Part shown: positions 61,684 to 64,000 of the stretch, in pieces
Layout of the letters: each line of letters begins with the position of its first letter
How positions within the stretch are numbered: position 1 is the first letter of the stretch
Source: Shimazuella kribbensis DSM 45090
Lineage (GTDB): Bacteria; Bacillota; Bacilli; Thermoactinomycetales; Thermoactinomycetaceae
NCBI RefSeq assembly: GCF_000428065.1
Contig: NZ_ATZF01000002.1
Span: 62,001 to 126,000, forward strand
Reading direction: 5' to 3'
Length of the DNA: 64,000 nucleotides
Notes under the pieces: generated by a model
Told to the model about the DNA's origin: nothing
Seen by the model: only the letters and a program-made list of their open reading frames with translations
Databases searched by the model: none
Made by a program: the position numbers and the translations under genes

Positions 61684-61838
61684 GTATCCATCTCTTCATC
61701 CAAAGGTACATCTGCAAAAATCCATGTTTCGAAGTGATTTATGTCCATTTGGTTTAAAACGAGAGAGATCACTCGATAAAGAACAATATAGCAGTTGTGG
61801 CCAAACTGAATAACCTTAAGTTTGACCACAAGGTTTTT

Positions 61839-61997
61839 TCACCTGAAAGCAGTGAAATAGACAAACACAAATACAACAGCTGCTAGTACTCCACAACCGA
61901 GAGAACCGATCATCCTCCCTGCTCTATCAAAACCACCCGACAGCAATAGCAACACAAAAAAAGCTATTATGCTGCCGAGGAGCATCTTGTTTGACAT
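61839..61997 (-). CDS. 52-residue two-span membrane protein
   Basis: The ATG at 61997 follows GAGGAG by 7 bases. The product has two hydrophobic segments, LLGSIIAFFVLLLLSGG and GSLGCGVLAAVVFVFVYF, joined by FDRAGRMI. The good ribosome site and membrane layout make it a likely real small protein of unknown function. Confidence 0.5.
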   Translation of the reverse strand: MSNKMLLGSIIAFFVLLLLSGGFDRAGRMIGSLGCGVLAAVVFVFVYFTAFR

Positions 61998-62169
61998 CCC
62001 ATTCTCCTCACTCGCAAAACCACTAGCTACTTGCTTGTATTTTACATGAAAACAAACAAAAATTTCTACCTTCTATATTTGTACCATCTTTTATAAAATT
62101 CACCTAAAGGATGTATTTTGTAGATTTATCTAGTATTTTTTTCGAATTTTCTCCATTCTCCAAAACGAA

Positions 62170-62688
62170 TTATTCCTTTTGTAATTGACCTAACATTTGA
62201 AAGATCTGACCTCTATGGTGGGATTCATGTTCGATTAAATGATAAACAACCCACTCAGGTGTAACATTGTATTGATCAAGTATCCTCGGTTTACGCCACC
62301 CTTCTAAATCGATAGAGCGAAAAGATGCGAGAAATACTTCACGAACTTTTTGAAGGCGATCCACATGTTCTTCTAAACTTTGACCTTGTATGTGGGTCAA
62401 TGAACCATCTTTCGTACTTACCTCGAATGGAAATAAAGCGCTTATCTGCGAATCCCATTCTTTGCATAACACTTCCTCATACAACCAATCAGCCTCAATC
62501 ATAGCAATATGGTAGAGCAAAGATCCGATGGATTGCCTGCCATCCTTATTTGTATCAAGGATTTTTTGATTGATTCCAGTTAATTTTAAAAGGAGTGTAC
62601 GGCGTACATCCTCAAGAGCCCATAACCATCGACCCATTTCTACTGGATATCCTGTTAACGAAGATATCTTCAAAACTTTTTTGTTCAT
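62170..62688 (-). CDS. DinB family protein
   Basis: A 172-residue four-helix DinB-like protein: GYPVEMGRWLWALEDVRRTL, SIGSLLYHIAMIEADWLYEE with the first metal His, and VVYHLIEHESHHRGQIFQML with the other two. Activity is unknown. ATG 62688 follows AAGGAG; the frame from 62733 has no such site. Confidence 0.85.
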   Translation of the reverse strand: MNKKVLKISSLTGYPVEMGRWLWALEDVRRTLLLKLTGINQKILDTNKDGRQSIGSLLYHIAMIEADWLYEEVLCKEWDSQISALFPFEVSTKDGSLTHIQGQSLEEHVDRLQKVREVFLASFRSIDLEGWRKPRILDQYNVTPEWVVYHLIEHESHHRGQIFQMLGQLQKE

Positions 62689-62872
62689 AATAGAATATTC
62701 TCCTTCATTAAAAGAGTTCGAGAGACTGTACACTTCTTTGTATAATAGAAAAGTAGAAAAAACAAATAAGCGAAAGGAGAAATGAAAAATTAAATTTCAA
62801 TACGAAATACATCATGAGGTAAAAACAGAGTATCATCCATCGCTTGATTTTATTTTTACTTATATTCAATCC

Positions 62873-63199
62873 ATGGATGAAACTCAGCAAACATTTTGTA
62901 TTTTAGAAGACCAAACAGGAAGTTATGTCCAATGTTTAGGTGATAACCAGTTGCAAATCGTAGAATATCGAAAAATTACAGAAAACAATTATTATCACTA
63001 TATTTTAGGTAAAATTCAACAAAGGAAGAAACAAAGCTGGCTGAACAATCTCATGAATAAATTCATGATAGAAAGCAAAAACCCAAAAGAAAATGAAGTT
63101 TTGGATACATCTAGTACCATAAAAATATTCCAATCCTTCTATGAAAGCCATTCTATTCCAGAAGAATTCACATTACGGGATATCAGCAAATATTTATAA
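62873..63199 (+). CDS. hypothetical protein, probable 5' frameshift
   Basis: The annotated part is 108 residues and hydrophilic (FCILEDQTGSYVQCLGDNQL, IVEYRKITENNYYHYIL, SFYESHSIPEEFTLRDIS). The same frame is open 28 codons further upstream (KFQYEIHHEVKTEYHPSLDF). An ATG at 62783 after AAAGGAGA reads MKN and stops, but dropping one A from its run of five gives MKIKFQYEIHHEV and joins that frame. The gene therefore probably starts at 62783 and carries a one-base insertion here. The family is unknown. Confidence 0.55.
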   Translation: MDETQQTFCILEDQTGSYVQCLGDNQLQIVEYRKITENNYYHYILGKIQQRKKQSWLNNLMNKFMIESKNPKENEVLDTSSTIKIFQSFYESHSIPEEFTLRDISKYL

Positions 63200-63263
63200 G
63201 AGTTTAAATGTAAAATATGTTCTTTCATCATCTTAAGATTAGAGAACTCGATATATTATTGAG

Positions 63264-63455
63264 GTGAATGATGAAAACAAAGATCATCCATACCATCGCT
63301 ATCCTTGGTTGGGTTCCATCATTTTTATACACCTTATGTACGCTGATGCCGCTCAAGCAAGACAGGTAGTCGAAGAGATATTATATATTTTAACCAAAAG
63401 GAGATGTAAGTTTGTAACCGTTCAAGAGTTACAAAAACAGGGTACTTCAAAATGA
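63264..63455 (+). pseudogene. 3' remnant of a polysaccharide deacetylase gene
   Basis: The 63-residue frame contains LGSIIFIHLMYADAAQARQV, then EEILYILTKRRCKFVTVQEL. This matches the C-terminal motif of NodB-type polysaccharide deacetylases (PGSIILxH...TxxALPxIIxxLKxxGYxFVTxxEL). The catalytic N-terminal motifs are absent. The first 16 residues (MNDENKDHPYHRYPW) are unrelated, and a GTG serves as start, so this is a decayed 3' end. Confidence 0.55.
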
Positions 63456-63483
63456 TTTTTTTCATCCTATTCTTTCACAATTC

Positions 63484-64000
63484 CTACAAAACCCCAGACA
63501 AACCTCCATCAATATTTATAGAAGTTCCTGTAACATAAGATGCCGCATCAGAAACTAGGAAGGTTATCACTTTTGCCGCTTCTGCTGTATCGCCAATCCG
63601 ACCAAGCGGAATATGATGCTCGGGTTTGGCAGAAAATTGTTCCCAGTTTAGTTCTGGTGCTTGTTTTTTCCAACGTTTTTCAATTTGATCACTCCGAATT
63701 AACCCAATACAAACCGTATTTACACGTATATTATCTGGTCCTAAGTCTTTACTCATGGCTTTGGTTAGCGCCATACCAGCTGCACGACTGACTGTGGTAG
63801 GCAAGGATGACGCTGTTGGTGTTTTTGCTATTACAGCAGTTACATGAACAATAGAGCCACCTTCTACTTGACGCATATAAGAAAGTGCATGTCGGGAGCA
63901 GTGAATGGCACCAAACAGTTTTAGATCTAAATCTTGTTGCCATAGATCTGTCTCTACTTGCTCAAATGCATGTGCAGCAGAAGTTCCGGCATTGTTAATT
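63484..64000 (-). CDS. short-chain dehydrogenase/reductase, 5' part missing at window edge
   Basis: A partial gene running off the right edge, about 171 residues visible. It has the SDR pattern NNAGTSAAHAFEQ, DLDLKLFGAIHCSRHALSYM, SIVHVTAV, DNIRVNTVCIGLIRSD, IPLGRIGDTAEAAKVITFLV and VTGTSINIDGGLSGV. The usual catalytic Tyr-x3-Lys is not present: that region reads LPTTVSRAAGMALTKA, as in an atypical SDR branch. It may bind a cofactor without the standard reduction, or use other residues. The cofactor loop lies outside the window. Confidence 0.82.
   Translation of the reverse strand, partial: INNAGTSAAHAFEQVETDLWQQDLDLKLFGAIHCSRHALSYMRQVEGGSIVHVTAVIAKTPTASSLPTTVSRAAGMALTKAMSKDLGPDNIRVNTVCIGLIRSDQIEKRWKKQAPELNWEQFSAKPEHHIPLGRIGDTAEAAKVITFLVSDAASYVTGTSINIDGGLSGVL

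Noticed and set aside
61647-61829. Minus-strand frame of 60 codons after the CNNM gene
   Set aside because: Its end is the complement of the CNNM terminator and it has no ribosome site.
1-64000. CRISPR array, tRNA, rRNA or complete prophage
   Set aside because: No regularly spaced direct repeats, no tRNA cloverleaf or rRNA motifs, and no phage structural genes were seen by eye; a tool-based scan would be needed to exclude short tRNA genes fully.

Overview
The window is low-GC DNA with strong AGGAGG-type ribosome sites, U-rich intrinsic terminators, SAM-I riboswitches, a FapR-like operator and a Fur box. This points to a Bacillota of the order Bacillales. The gene mix would fit a Thermoactinomycetaceae-like lineage, but the sequence alone does not fix the genus. 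No rRNA, tRNA or CRISPR array was seen.

Layout. 1-2 kb: an alpha/beta hydrolase cut by the left edge and a stand-alone panB. 2-5.3 kb: a worn accessory island holding two immunity-like genes, a pentapeptide-repeat fragment and a DNRLRE-domain fragment, cut by a TnpB-only IS200/IS605-type element with its omega-RNA end. 5.4-10 kb: a small unknown protein, an L-amino-acid-oxidase-like flavoenzyme, an Fsr-type MFS exporter and a squalene-synthase-like enzyme. 10-17.6 kb: a methionine block. metC and metH plus a fused homocysteine methyltransferase/MTHFR gene are divergent, each set behind its own SAM-I riboswitch. Between the two leaders sits a GC-rich structured RNA that looks like an orphan HEARO/IscB omega-RNA. 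18-30 kb: cell-wall, beta-lactamase, regulator, DinB, GNAT and other single genes. 30.6-34.8 kb: a two-gene, divergent type IIA topoisomerase with a palindromic operator. 35-48.6 kb: an AAA-type kinase, an AlkZ-like glycosylase, a VOC protein, FabV, a wrecked MFS gene, a PadR/DUF2812 pair and assorted small genes. Three non-autonomous satellites of the TnpB element are scattered at 28.2, 35.8 and 39.5 kb. 48.8-57.3 kb: a Fur-boxed six-gene operon in the order of rhizobactin rhbABCDEF, predicted to make a schizokinen-type citrate-hydroxamate siderophore. 57.4-64 kb: a lipoprotein with a frameshifted signal peptide, a DHA2-type MFS exporter, a MarR regulator with interlocked operator repeats, a CNNM-type membrane protein, a DinB protein, gene remnants and an SDR cut by the right edge.

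The most notable items are RNA-guided nuclease relics of two different families (a TnpB omega-RNA with three satellite copies that each end in a different potential guide, and an IscB-type omega-RNA without its protein) and the extra topoisomerase, whose quinolone-contact positions carry Met and Glu. Several genes look broken by one-base changes in A/T runs. These may be true decay, slippage or assembly error.
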